DNA of 54,359 nucleotides from Paramarasmius palmivorus (taxonomy: Eukaryota > Basidiomycota > Agaricomycetes > Agaricales > Marasmiaceae). A program made the translations under genes and the position numbers. Positions 38,600 to 47,160 of the stretch are shown here, piece after piece. The stretch's first letter is position 1; every line of letters starts with the position of its first letter. Where the stretch lies: assembly GCA_037176845.1 (NCBI GenBank), contig JAYKXP010000230.1, forward strand, positions 1 through 54,359. Reading direction: 5' to 3'. The notes under the pieces are model-generated. The model searched no databases, was not told the DNA's origin, and saw nothing but the letters and a program-made list of their open reading frames with translations.

Positions 38600-40100
38600 A
38601 GGTGGTTCTCATATCACCGTTTTTACGGTATCATATTATATGGTTGCTGTATTCAAGGATTCAGGTTAATATATATATATATCAAAGTTTTTGGCCAGGC
38701 GGCTTTGTGATGGACAATACGAGTAAATGGAACAGGAATGTTTTCGTGGGTACAATGATATATACATAGCAATAGGTAACGTCTTTGACGAGAAACTCGA
38801 GAAGCCTTGCATAACCACACAACAATGCGGCAAGGAGCTTTCCAGCTCAAAGTGCTAGGAGTATCTGAAATGAGACGATCAGCTATTGAGCCAGCAAGGA
38901 AACGCATGTAAAATACCCGAGAAACAGAACTACAGGTAACCTTTCTGTATCCGGTTGTGCGTAGCATCCATATTGCGAGAACTCCCAATGAATAGTGAAG
39001 ACTTGCTGATGTATAAGAGGGTCTTTGAGGTATATAAGTACGCTTCCGGCGAGGATACCAAGTCCTAAGAGCATGTTAAGATGTGATCGTCATCAAGGAA
39101 TCTAAGAAAATGCTCACCTCTGCGGTCATCCCAAGCAGTCATCTCAGAAAAGAAATATGCCAAAAACTGACTCAATGAGCTCCATCCTACCCACAGGAGA
39201 CATTCAGCGATACCTGGAATATGTTTAGCAACCATTAAATCAACCGATAGATGATTCGACATACCTTCTCCTCGAGGGTCAAAGCTATGAAGCGACCGGC
39301 ATCGCTGACCATACCAAGCATATCCTTGAAACTCCCGGAGCAGATTTTCATATGTATGGGGCTGCTCTAGCGGTCCATCCGCAGGCAGTAGTAGGTAGAA
39401 ATGTTGTCTAAATGGGAGGTAGGCCGGAGGTGCAGGTGGCGAGGATGATTCAGCGGGATGTCTTCAGGATGTCTTCGGGGGTGTTGAGGGCGACCAATGA
39501 GGGATCTAGGAGGGTATTGGAGTATGCTTGGAGGGATGAAGTGAACACAGTACAAGGGGGATGTCTCGCCTGCTCCCGCTGGAGCGGTGAAGCGAGCGTA
39601 TCACTGTGTGGAGGGCAAAGGTGTTAGAGAGCGAAAGGTAGCACGGAGATGGGTACATACCAATGTATTGAGCTGCATCAAACCCGCCGATTATCATATC
39701 TTCCAGTTGAGGGGTGTTAAGGGCAGTCGGACGATTTTTGGCAGTGCTCGGCGGGATCGTGAGGGAGAATACTGGCCAGGGTTCTCTTGTTGCTGCAGTG
39801 TGAATCAAAACTCGTAGTGAAGGGTTTCTGGAGGATTTCCTTCGTTAAGATGATGGACCTGTACTCTATTGCGTATAGGATAGATGTGGGAGCTGTGGGC
39901 CAGACAATGTCGTAGAGGGGTATGTCTCGACTTTGTATCGGTTGGAAAATGTGGTATGGCGATATCTGTGGTTGTGGACGTCAGGTAGCGCGAAGCACGT
40001 ATCTATTGTGACTTACGAATAGAAAGGACAAGAGGACGGAGTAGGAAGAAACAGAACAAATGGGTGCGACGTTGAAAAGAAAAAGTCACGTGCTTTTGGC
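38600..40100 (-). pseudogene. Family F2 gene, duplicated copy B
   Basis: Minus-strand pieces: LNMLLGLGILAGSVLIYLKD and VVLFLGYFTCVSLLAQ (38,885-39,080), FDPRGEG with SFLRFLDDDHILT (39,080-39,290), SLQAYSNTLLDPSLVALNTPE (about 39,460-39,545) and LNTPQLEDMIIGGFDAAQYI (39,665-39,720). It contains the empty site for the copy A insertion at 39,745-39,752. Confidence 0.45.
38668..38682. repeat. AT dinucleotide run
   Basis: Short alternating AT tract inside copy B. A simple repeat of no evident significance. Confidence 0.8.
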
Positions 40101-40109
40101 TTCGATGAA

Positions 40110-41126
40110 AATTGTGTTGTGATAAGCGCCGATAACGTTGCACCCAAACCATGTCGCGGTCGAAATAACTTAGTCACTAGTGTTCTGCTCATCTTTTATC
40201 TCTCAGCATTGGGCCACTCAGACCTATCAATGACTTTTCCGCAACACCACCGACGGTCAACCTTCAGAGTGTCAGCAAACTCTCCTCGACTTCCAATCGA
40301 CTGTTTTATCGACACCCTCTCTTTATTGCTGTTGAACGTTAAACGTTAAACCCGCAACACGGCCACTCAGACTCGGGTACCAGAGGAAAGCCAGGGAGAA
40401 TTTCTCTTAGAGGGCTCGCAAGACATTTTGGGGAAAAAGAAGGGCTAGACCGTCCTTTGCAAGGGAACAACTGTCGATGGTACGTGGATTAGTGCTACTG
40501 TGTTCCCTGATCATTAATGACTACTTAGTACTTAGGGCTGTATCATCTGCACCTGCATTTGTCGAAGCTTTGCATCGCGCAAGACTTCCGCGCACTGTAA
40601 TACCTTGTCAAGTTTTACCGACAGCACTCTCGCTCCCATACCATTATCTTCGCCTTCTGTCCTGCGTTGACTCTCGGGTAACCGTGACACTCTATCATCT
40701 CTGCTCCACCGCCGACCGCCATCTCAAGGCTAGTCCATGTACTGCCGCAATACACACACTACAAGTAAGGCATGCTTGTCCCGCGTTCAAGTCGACATAC
40801 TGATATGAGCAAACCCATCGATTTGTAACCAACAACATGGGGTGAGCCGGGGGCGTTATGCGGTAGTGCGGGAAGCTACATCATGGACACTTGAGAATTA
40901 ATTGGTGAGTGAAATACACTTTCGTTCAGTCATAGCTCTGGTCCTGACTCTTGATTTCCAGGGATTCGTCATGCCCTCCGAGATACCCAATAGTTATTCA
41001 CAATGAGAATATCGAGAGATTAAAGAAGGGAATAAGGACATGGAGGGCTTGCGTGAAGTGTATGACCAATTGAACTGAATTCAATCTGGATCTACGCAGT
41101 CTTGTACAAAATGCCACAATCCAATT
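40110..41126. repeat. Segmental duplicate, copy 3 (NACHT 3' flank)
   Basis: Aligns with 1-920 over most of its length and with copy 2 at both ends. It carries the GGGGTGAGCCGGGGGCGTTATGC block (40,840-40,862). Within it, 40,560-40,803 encodes a stretch also seen, diverged, at 390-606. Confidence 0.75.
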
Positions 41127-41453
41127 TTATTCCTCCGATTCGCTATCCCTCAATTCGTCCCCTGGGACCTCACTATCTTCCTCTCCTGCCTCATCGGGGA
41201 GCCACTCACCAGTATAGTAATTCCCTGGTATCCATTCAATAAATCCCTTCGTAGTTTCCTCATCCCCATGTTTTACAGAGCCAGAATTCATCTGAATCTT
41301 CCCTCGACTAAGTATCTTTATAGGCATCTCTGTCTCCGGATCCAAAGGTACCACTGGGGGAATGGGGTTCTGTTGCAGGCAATGAGTGAGAATGCAATAC
41401 TCAATACCTAACTTTACACACCGTGTCCAGTACCGCAACGATTTCCTCGTAGA
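41127..41453 (-). pseudogene. NACHT gene 3' end, cut by the hairpin array
   Basis: The last exon reads NPIPPVVPLDPETEMPIKIL then SRGKIQMN, ending in DSEVPGDELRDSESEE and TAA at 41,127-41,129. The preceding exon is present only as the few codons before ...AVLDT. Homology to 24,852-24,884 stops exactly at 41,453, so the rest of the gene was removed or displaced when the array arrived. Confidence 0.75.
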
Positions 41454-41600
41454 CTTAGGGTTATTAGGACGAGGTAGGGTCGGTCTAGGGTCGATATCGA
41501 CCCTAGGGTACTTGGGTGTAGGGTAGGGTAGAGCATGGGGGGACTTACGATTTGTGTTTGCTAGGGTAGTCTAGGGTATACTAGGATTATTGGGACTTTG
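41454..41600. repeat. TAGGG-rich array edge, first copy
   Basis: Starts CTTAGGGTTATTAGGACGAG and continues with many (C)TAGGGT units, including the palindrome CTAGGGTCGATATCGACCCTAG (41,486-41,507). It resembles degenerate TTAGGG telomere repeats but is not a regular tandem array. The same block begins at 45,092. Confidence 0.7.
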
Positions 41601-41847
41601 ATGTTTATTGCTGGCAAAGTTTGATTAGTGCAAAAGTCATTCGTCCACGAGGATATGTGTTTGATGAACATACCGTGTGATTTTTTTTCTGACTGGAGAC
41701 AAGTGTACTCATGCGTCGTAGACGATGGAGGGAGAGCAAGGCAGAACATACCGTGGGAATGTAATGTTCAGCTGCACAACTCATCGTCTACGACGCACAA
41801 GTGTGCAAGCAAGCACCGTGGGAGTTCTAAAGTGCTCAATCAACATC

Positions 41848-41872
41848 CAGGCATCGTCCACGACGATGCCTG
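41848..41872. repeat. Hairpin, 11-bp perfect arms
   Basis: CAGGCATCGTC - CAC - GACGATGCCTG. Core-type palindrome. Confidence 0.95.
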
Positions 41873-41892
41873 TGTAGACTGAGCACTTAATA

Positions 41893-41940
41893 CATCTTTA
41901 CCCGAGTCTGATGAATTTCCATCAAGCTCGAGTAAAGATG
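41893..41940. repeat. Hairpin, 21-nt arms, three mismatches
   Basis: CATCTTTACCCGAGTCTGATG around a 6-nt loop. The same position in the second copy (45,517-45,564) pairs with only one mismatch. Confidence 0.9.
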
Positions 41941-41942
41941 CC

Positions 41943-41971
41943 ACACTCATTCGTCGTAGACGAACGAGTGT
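41943..41971. repeat. Hairpin at covarying position
   Basis: ACACTCATTCGTC - GTA - GACGAACGAGTGT, with one mismatch. The paralogous site 45,646-45,670 reads ACTCATGCGTC - TAC - GACGCATGAGT, so a T:A pair has become a G:C pair. Confidence 0.95.
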
Positions 41972-42163
41972 TTGCGTTGATAACCTAACCTGTCATAGTA
42001 CTATTAGTAGGTAAAATAGTTAGAAACAAAAAAAATAGCTTACAAGAATAAAGTATCAAGGGAAAGGTTTATTCGTCGACGAAGATGGGGTACGGGTATG
42101 AGTGTTAGGCGAGATACACATGCCCAATGTACCCAAGGTTCCCTGGTACATGAATAGCTACCA

Positions 42164-42188
42164 GAGCATTTGTCGTCGACAAATGCTC
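42164..42188. repeat. Hairpin, 12-bp perfect arms
   Basis: GAGCATTTGTCG - T - CGACAAATGCTC. Confidence 0.95.
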
Positions 42189-42408
42189 CTTGCCCGAGCC
42201 AAAGTCAATGTACCTGGGTACATGGACAGGTGAGGAAGCATTCACGTCGACGACGAATGCCTCTGATATGCATGCTGTTTCATAGGTGCTGCACCCCGCC
42301 CACCTTGGAGTGTTTTATTTGCGGCCTTGATTTTGTAGTTGAGTAAAATGGAATAGATAGAAGAAACAAAATAAATACCTTGCTGATCCGTCGTGTAGAA
42401 GGCCAAGA

Positions 42409-42429
42409 AGCATTTGTCGATGACAAATG
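42409..42429. repeat. Hairpin, 9-bp perfect arms
   Basis: GCATTTGTC - GAT - GACAAATGC. Confidence 0.95.
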
Positions 42430-42433
42430 CGAG

Positions 42434-42460
42434 AGCGGGTGTGCCTTTGCATCACACCCG
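42434..42460. repeat. Hairpin, 9-bp perfect arms, GTG-type
   Basis: GCGGGTGTG - 9-nt loop - CACACCCGC. Related to the GTGAC/GTCAC family at 43,867, 47,204, 47,824, 48,419, 49,303 and 50,185. Confidence 0.95.
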
Positions 42461-42491
42461 CAATATGATAGTGCCGGCTTAGACAACACCC

Positions 42492-42508
42492 CTTCGTCTA
42501 CGACGAAG
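42492..42508. repeat. Core hairpin CTTCGTC-TAC-GACGAAG
   Basis: Perfect 7-bp arms with a 3-nt loop. In frame it encodes FVYDE on one strand. Confidence 0.95.
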
Positions 42509-42535
42509 ATGGGTACCGAGTTATACGAGCGCCCA

Positions 42536-42600
42536 GTGGCAGTGAACCTGTTCCCTCTCACGCTCGGGTAAAGCGTGAGAGGGAACAGGTTCACTGCCAC
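42536..42600. repeat. Hairpin, 29-bp perfect arms
   Basis: Left arm 42536-42564 (GTGGCAGTGAACCTG...CTCTCACGCT), 7-nt loop, right arm 42572-42600, with no mismatch. Paralogue at 47,962-48,042. Confidence 0.97.
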
Positions 42601-43383
42601 CGGAGCGCTCAGCCAATATCTATTCATCACGAATAGATGGGTGAGCGCCGGATCATCCATGCGTCTACGACGCATGAATGTTTACTGTGCTGACCTATCA
42701 TACTATCAAAAAAGGCCGGCTCTAGCGGCGTTTATCAGCATATGTATCATTCGTCGAAGAACGAATGATACATGCCGATGGTCTCACCACTCAAGACAAC
42801 CTCCATCCCGCACTTTAGTAGTCTCTGGAACGTCTAGGACAACGAATTCGTCATCCGACGTATCCAGAGACTGCATAGTTCGACGGAGGTGATGAAATTG
42901 AGCATGTCGATGCATTTGGCATCGGGGTTTGAAGGTTGTTGAGAGGCTGGATGATGTTCTTCGACTTTACGTGGGGTGGCGATGAGTACCGAGGGATTGG
43001 AGATGGTGGCCCAAGGGTAGCGATATGGGCGTTGACGTTGAGGTAACGGTGATGTTTCTTCAGGTTCTCGTGGTATCGTTATCGATGTTGATGAAAAGTT
43101 TCCGACTGGATGAAGAGACGGAAGCGTAAGAAGACCAGAAAATTTTGAGTTGATAATCACGCACCTGGGTTGTGATTTTTTTCTTCTACCTTACCCTGCA
43201 GACGGTTCCTATGACATTGGGAATCTGTAATAAGAATTTTAGCTGTGGTATCGGAGAAGCAAAGGGACCACGTACAGTAAGTTCGTCGCCGACGATGGTG
43301 AAGGAGAGAGAAGGAGAGATGTAAGGTGACAGGTCACCCCTGGAAAGCCAACCGTTCGTCTTAGACGAACCGTTTGATCCTGG

Positions 43384-43418
43384 GCGCTTTGTATCCAATA
43401 ATTCTGGATACAAAGCGC
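43384..43418. repeat. Hairpin, 14-bp perfect arms
   Basis: GCGCTTTGTATCCA - 7 nt - TGGATACAAAGCGC. A second version with GCGCTTCGTAT arms follows at 43,431-43,467. Confidence 0.97.
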
Positions 43419-43430
43419 TCACTCCAACCC

Positions 43431-43467
43431 GGCGCTTCGTATCCAAAAATATTGAATACGAAGCGCC
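43431..43467. repeat. Hairpin, 12-bp perfect arms
   Basis: GGCGCTTCGTAT - 13 nt - ATACGAAGCGCC. Compared with its neighbour at 43,384, TTTGTAT/ATACAAA has become TTCGTAT/ATACGAA on both arms. Confidence 0.97.
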
Positions 43468-43521
43468 CGTTCCCAGCCAGCGCCTCCCTTGCCCACTGAC
43501 GCGCTGCCTTAATAGCCGCCA

Positions 43522-43547
43522 CGTTCCTCTACCTTAATAGAGGAACG
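43522..43547. repeat. Hairpin, 10-bp perfect arms
   Basis: CGTTCCTCTA - CCTTAA - TAGAGGAACG, followed by a related pair with GGACG/CGTCC ends. The same two-hairpin block recurs near 47,408-47,465. Confidence 0.95.
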
Positions 43548-43701
43548 GCCGGACGTCTACCTTAGTAGAGCGTCCGTGGCGTCAATTCAGGGATGGCGGC
43601 GACACCAAAAATCCTCGAGTCCCATGAAGAGTATCCGGGTACCTGTATTTAGAACAGAAATAGTAAGAATGATGGAAAAATACGAGCGAACAGTAACGCA
43701 C

Positions 43702-43773
43702 CTTGAATGCCCGTTACATCCTCTTTCTGCCCACCCGACTCCATGCTCTAGCCCTTCCCCAAGCCCGGTGGTC
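43702..43773 (-). other. Mini-exon of array module, minus copy
   Basis: A 72-nt minus-strand exon between a TTTTTCAG acceptor and a CAAG|GTGCGT donor. It encodes GLGEGLEHGVGWAERGCNGH, which aligns with LGEGLGIEEEGKT of the plus copy at 45,013-45,086. Confidence 0.5.
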
Positions 43774-43837
43774 CTGAAAAAAAAAGAAAACATTTTAGTT
43801 GTAGAGACTTGAAAGATAGAACGGTGGTTTACCTTGA

Positions 43838-43854
43838 CATCGTCGACGACGATG
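43838..43854. repeat. Core hairpin CATCGTC-GAC-GACGATG
   Basis: Perfect 7-bp arms. It forms the left side of the inverted centre whose right side is CCATCGTC-TTC-GACGATGG at 44,028-44,046. Confidence 0.95.
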
Positions 43855-43866
43855 GTGGTTTGAGAA

Positions 43867-43897
43867 GAGGACTGTGACGTGTGACGTCACAGTCCTC
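43867..43897. repeat. Hairpin (i), 14-bp perfect arms
   Basis: GAGGACTGTGACGT - GTG - ACGTCACAGTCCTC. First of four hairpins lying in the same order here and at 49,303-49,437. Confidence 0.97.
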
Positions 43898-43916
43898 GGA
43901 CGTCGGAGACGATTGT

Positions 43917-43945
43917 AACCCTAATGGTTTGAAACCATTAGGGTT
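43917..43945. repeat. Hairpin (ii), 14-bp perfect arms
   Basis: AACCCTAATGGTTT - G - AAACCATTAGGGTT. The copy at 49,338-49,374 has 18-bp arms. Confidence 0.97.
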
Positions 43946-43955
43946 GCACTGGCTT

Positions 43956-43974
43956 TTGCCGGTCTGACCGGCAA
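43956..43974. repeat. Hairpin (iii), 9-bp perfect arms
   Basis: TTGCCGGTC - T - GACCGGCAA. Recurs with changes near 49,380, 50,628, 51,645, 53,153 and 53,993. Confidence 0.95.
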
Positions 43975-43975
43975 T

Positions 43976-44009
43976 AGAGGCAGCGTGAGTCTTCTCTCAC
44001 GCTGCCTCT
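43976..44009. repeat. Hairpin (iv), 14-bp perfect arms
   Basis: AGAGGCAGCGTGAG - TCTTCT - CTCACGCTGCCTCT. Paralogues at 49,400-49,437, 50,646-50,678, 51,666-51,693 and 53,169-53,203 show compensating arm changes. Confidence 0.97.
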
Positions 44010-44104
44010 CTTTATCTCTAACCACCACCATCGTCTTCGACGATGGCGCCCAGGTACGTTTCCCTGAATTTCTTTCTTCCATCTTCGCTGACTTTCTACG
44101 CTAG

Positions 44105-44664
44105 GTTTATTTACTTGAAGTAGAGGAGGGAAGGAACGCCGGAGAAGAAAGGGAGAATAGTCGATGTATAGGACTCAAGGTGCGTGCCCAACTAACTTTC
44201 TTCTTCTATTTCTTACTATTAATTTCTCCTCCGTAGGACCTATCTTCTATATACTACCGTCCTGTATACCGCACTCGCCGCCGCCACCAACTCTTCGCTA
44301 GAAAACCGCAGAACAACGCAGAAGACGAATCAACACTCAAAGTACCAACCCCGTCCCCCACAGCTACATATACATGTCGAACCACGGCTTTCTTGGTCAC
44401 AGATGACCAATACAGCAGCCCGGAACTGCGTCGACATCCTCCATTACCTCGATATGGCTATCGCGAGCATCTCCACATCATAAACCTTTGCCAGACCCCG
44501 ACACACGATATTCCAGATGCTCTTTAGCCTCTGGATACGCACGGAGTGGTGAATTCATCACCCTTGTCGTACCAGAGGCTATCGCGAGACTTTTGGACTC
44601 AGGTGAAGGGGACCAGGTGAAGGTAGCGGCGAATGACTTGGCGCTCCATGACGACGATGTCTAG
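44105..44664 (+). pseudogene. Array module copy, mini-exon plus exon 3
   Basis: The mini-exon 44105-44179 (TTCTACGCTAG acceptor, CAAG|GTGCGT donor) encodes LLEVEEGRNAGEERE. Exon 3 starts at 44,237 and reads ALAAATNSSLENRRTTQKT, matching FAAADDFSMEDRTTMPKT of the 50,915 exon. A stop occurs in that frame. The end reads LASGYARSGEFITLVVPEA then RLLDSGEG in a shifted frame up to TAG at 44,662. It is a degraded copy of the gene at 50,350-51,317. Confidence 0.5.
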
Positions 44665-44787
44665 CACCCCGCTGGCATCAAAAAAATTAGGGTGAGCCGC
44701 GAGAAACCGACATACCTATCATTCATACTCACCGCCTCCTCCTACATCTATCGCAGCATCGATGAAGCGACGATGACTAGCGCCACA

Positions 44788-44817
44788 CGATGATAAGTGC
44801 GGTTACACTTATCATCG
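44788..44817. repeat. Hairpin (v), 12-bp perfect arms
   Basis: CGATGATAAGTG - CGGTTA - CACTTATCATCG. Paralogues 51,555-51,594 and 52,853-52,888 have GAGGATAAGTG and AAGGATAAGTG with matching right arms. Confidence 0.97.
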
Positions 44818-44899
44818 AGTACCCAAGCTGCATCCCTTTGTCGTGGACAAGGGGATGACTTGGGTTTGCCGGTCAGAGAGGCAGAGAGGCAGCGCGGGT

Positions 44900-45091
44900 C
44901 CTTTCTCACGCTGCCCCTCTTGATCTCTTACCAACATCGTCTCCGACGATAGAACGAAAGGTATGTAACGGGTTTGTTTTCTTCTTTTATCATATCTAAC
45001 TTATTTTCATAGGAGTATCTATGGGAACTAGGAGAAGGGTTGGGCATCGAGGAAGAAGGGAAAACAGTCCAGGTTACAGGTACAAGGTGCG
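44900..45091 (+). pseudogene. Array module copy cut at its second intron
   Basis: The exon 1 end (LPTSSPTIERK) and mini-exon 45013-45086 (EYLWELGEGLGIEEEGK then TVQVTGTR) are in phase. The following donor GTGCG runs straight into TTAGGGTTATTAGGA at 45,092, so intron 2 and exon 3 are missing. Confidence 0.5.
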
Positions 45092-45230
45092 TTAGGGTTA
45101 TTAGGAGGACCTAGGGTCGATGCTAGGGTCGGTATCGACCCTAGGGTCCTTGGGTGTGTGCTAGGGTAGGGCCCGTAGGGGATGAGCACTTACGAGTAGT
45201 GCTGGCTAGGGTATACCAGGGTATTAGGGA
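45092..45230. repeat. TAGGG-rich array edge, second copy
   Basis: TTAGGGTTATTAGGAGGACC..., with a CTAGGGTCGGTATCGACCCTAGGG palindrome like the one at 41,486. Downstream sequence matches the first copy collinearly to about 42,250 (45,240 onward against 41,600 onward). Confidence 0.75.
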
Positions 45231-45516
45231 CTTGGATATTTTTCCTGGCAAAATTTGATTAGTGCAAAGTCATTTGTCGAAGAGGATATGTGTTTGATGA
45301 ACTTACCGTGTGATTTTTTTGTGACTGAAGACAAGTGTGCTGATGTGTCGTAGACGATTGAGGAGAGGAAGGCAGAAGATACCGTGGGAATTGAAGTGTT
45401 GGCACCAGTCCCATCATCCACGACGCTTAGCTGTTTAACTCGGGCTTGTGAGAATGTTTACCGTCCCAGTCTACAATCAGTCGTCGACGACGACTGTGTG
45501 TAGGCTAGGGATAATA

Positions 45517-45564
45517 CATCTTTACCCGAGTCTGATGAATTTCCATCAGACTCGAGTAAAGATG
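45517..45564. repeat. Hairpin, 21-nt arms, one mismatch
   Basis: CATCTTTACCCGAGTCTGATG - AATTTC - CATCAGACTCGAGTAAAGATG. Paralogue of 41,893-41,940, and related to the CTCGAG hairpins near 46,015 and 48,110. Confidence 0.95.
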
Positions 45565-45612
45565 CCAGCATGCAGAGCTTAGCGTCGTCGACAATGTGCT
45601 CTGCGTGCTGGC
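45564..45612. repeat. Hairpin present in one copy only
   Basis: GCCAGCATGCAGAGC - 19 nt - GCTCTGCGTGCTGGC, 15-nt arms with one mismatch. The collinear first copy goes directly from GATGCCA to CACTCAT at 41,938-41,950 and lacks it. Confidence 0.9.
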
Positions 45613-45645
45613 ATTACTATGGGAGCATGAAAAGTTGATAAGAAC

Positions 45646-45670
45646 ACTCATGCGTCTACGACGCATGAGT
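45646..45670. repeat. Hairpin at covarying position, second copy
   Basis: ACTCATGCGTC - TAC - GACGCATGAGT, perfect. Paired with 41,943-41,971. Confidence 0.95.
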
Positions 45671-45963
45671 ATTTACTGCAATAACCTTTCATATTATTAT
45701 TAGTAGGTAGATACAATAAAAATAACTTACCAATAAAAGAAGTGTACCAGTATACATCATTCGTCTACGACAAATGATGTAGCTTTGTGCCCATGCACCT
45801 GAAATACACAGGTACATGGGCAGCCAACAAAGCATTTGTCGTTGACGAATGCTAGCTGACCTCGGACCAGTATACCCGAGGTAATCTCAGGTAGATGGAC
45901 AGCTAATGAAGCATTCGTCGGCGACAAATGCTTCATTACGGATCCATTACCTTGTATTCGCTA

Positions 45964-46111
45964 CCATTCTTCGTCTACGACGAAGATGGATACGGGTTGT
46001 ATGAGCGCTGGAACATATTTACTCGAGCCTGATGGAATTCATCAGACTCGAGTAAAGGTAGCAAAGCATCTGGTCCCAGTTTGCACGCACCTCGTCGTAG
46101 ACGAAGAATGG
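45964..46111. repeat. Nested inverted repeat with 20-bp perfect arms
   Basis: Arms 45964-45983 and 46092-46111 (CCATTCTTCGTCTACGACGA and its exact complement). They enclose a TTTACTCGAGCCTGATGG - AATT - CATCAGACTCGAGTAAA hairpin. The left arm itself contains a core hairpin, so alternative folds are possible. Confidence 0.95.
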
Positions 46112-46731
46112 CAGAGACCGGAATCATTAAAGGTAACAACATACAGAGCTTAGGACAAGCTCTGTACATTGCTACGCGACTTTTCGTGGCACACACTTGT
46201 TCGTCTATGACGAATCAAGATGAACGGTTCATAATCGAACCATTATTTTGACGGTTCCTGGAGCATTCGTTGGGAATGCTCCTGTTACGACCATCTTTGC
46301 TTCTGCAAAGATGCGTACATTCGTTTTGGGTCACGGATACGCCTGATCACGGTGGCTAAAAGCTATCGGGGGAAAAATTGAGTTAGATATCACATGCACA
46401 ACAAGAAGATATAACATGAGACGATACGAACGTTGCTCTGCATTACGCGCGTGCAAGGCAATAGTTTTGAGGTCTAACCGACAGTCGACGTTGACTGTGG
46501 CAACAATGTTTTGGAGAGTGGGGACGATACTCTCGACAGCGGTGATGTGTTGCTGCTCGAGAGTGAGTGGTGGTTCCGAGGTAGCCGCAGTAGTTGGGTC
46601 TGGGGTAGAAGGACCTGTGACTGCATTTGCGGGAGGAGATGAAGCAGTAGAAGGTGCCGTCTGGGAATTGGATTATACTGTCTTCGTTACTACCCGAGTT
46701 TCCTACGCCGAGATACAACTGAACCTATCGA

Positions 46732-46785
46732 AGCCTCTGGAACTTCAAGCATGGCAAAAAGGCCGGCTCTGTGTGTCCAGAGGCT
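46732..46785. repeat. ASG/PEA-type palindrome, array copy
   Basis: AGCCTCTGGA (46732-46741) and TCCAGAGGCT (46776-46785), perfect. Together with its left flank it matches the stray copy at 5,266-5,311. Confidence 0.9.
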
Positions 46786-47044
46786 GCGGTAAGGATCATC
46801 GTTCTTCGATGCTCTGCATCTTCGGCGTTGGAGATCTTTGGTGAGGTCTGTTGTTACGGGTTACGGGTTAGTTCGGAGCTATTTTGTGGTCGACGTTGAC
46901 GATAACGACAACGACGAGGGGAGGGGACACTCGGCTTCTTCAGGTTGTCGCGGTATCGTAGTCGATGCTGGTAAGAGAAAACTTGTGACTGTTTGCAAAG
47001 ACAAAAGCGTAAGAGGAACAGAAAGATTCAAGTTAACAACCACG

Positions 47045-47160
47045 CACCTTGACCATTTTCCCCTGCCTCATCGTCCCTACTGCTCCTCCTGACCCCAGTA
47101 CCATAGTCCTATGGGCAATACTTTAGTTTTAATAGGTGGATAGTTGAGGGAAGAACCTAC
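47045..47160 (-). other. Mini-exon of array module, minus copy
   Basis: On minus, an exon after GCCCATAG reads DYGTGVRRSSRDDEAGENGQ and ends CAAG|GTGCGTGG near 47,050. Similar minus mini-exons end near 47,655 and 49,126, the latter after CATACAG. The flanking donors are the same as on plus copies. Confidence 0.4.

Larger units (their letters stand above)
34690..41453. repeat. Segmental duplication, copy B
   Basis: Partner of 17,040-24,851, with landmarks as listed there. Its right end is abrupt. Homology with copy A continues through TTTCCTCGTAGA (41,442-41,453), where copy A goes on with NACHT coding sequence, while here the sequence switches to CTTAGGGTTATTAGGA of the hairpin array. Confidence 0.85.
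42280..42675 (-). pseudogene. Array module exon 1, minus copy
   Basis: A 131-codon open frame running through six hairpins. It reads APVAVNLFPLTLYPSVRGNR then FTATGRS, then PIFVVDEG. The same frame is kept in the minus copy at 47,837-48,055 (RPVAVNLFRPTLGKSVGRSR, FTATGRS, SIFVYDE), although the hairpin sequences differ at several paired positions. The plus strand of the same palindrome encodes nearly the same peptide but stops in the loop. Conserved frame suggests it is, or recently was, coding. Confidence 0.4.

Noticed and set aside
17040..41453. Repeat-induced point mutation as the cause of decay in duplicated copies
   Set aside because: Differences between copies include many indels and no obvious one-sided C-to-T pattern by eye; this would need a dinucleotide count.
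41454..41600. True telomere or interstitial telomere repeat
   Set aside because: TAGGG units are irregular and interspersed, with no run of perfect TTAGGG. Only described as telomere-like.
43976..44009. Rho-independent terminator (GC stem followed by a T-rich stretch)
   Set aside because: One of dozens of hairpins, most without a T run, and the organism is eukaryotic.
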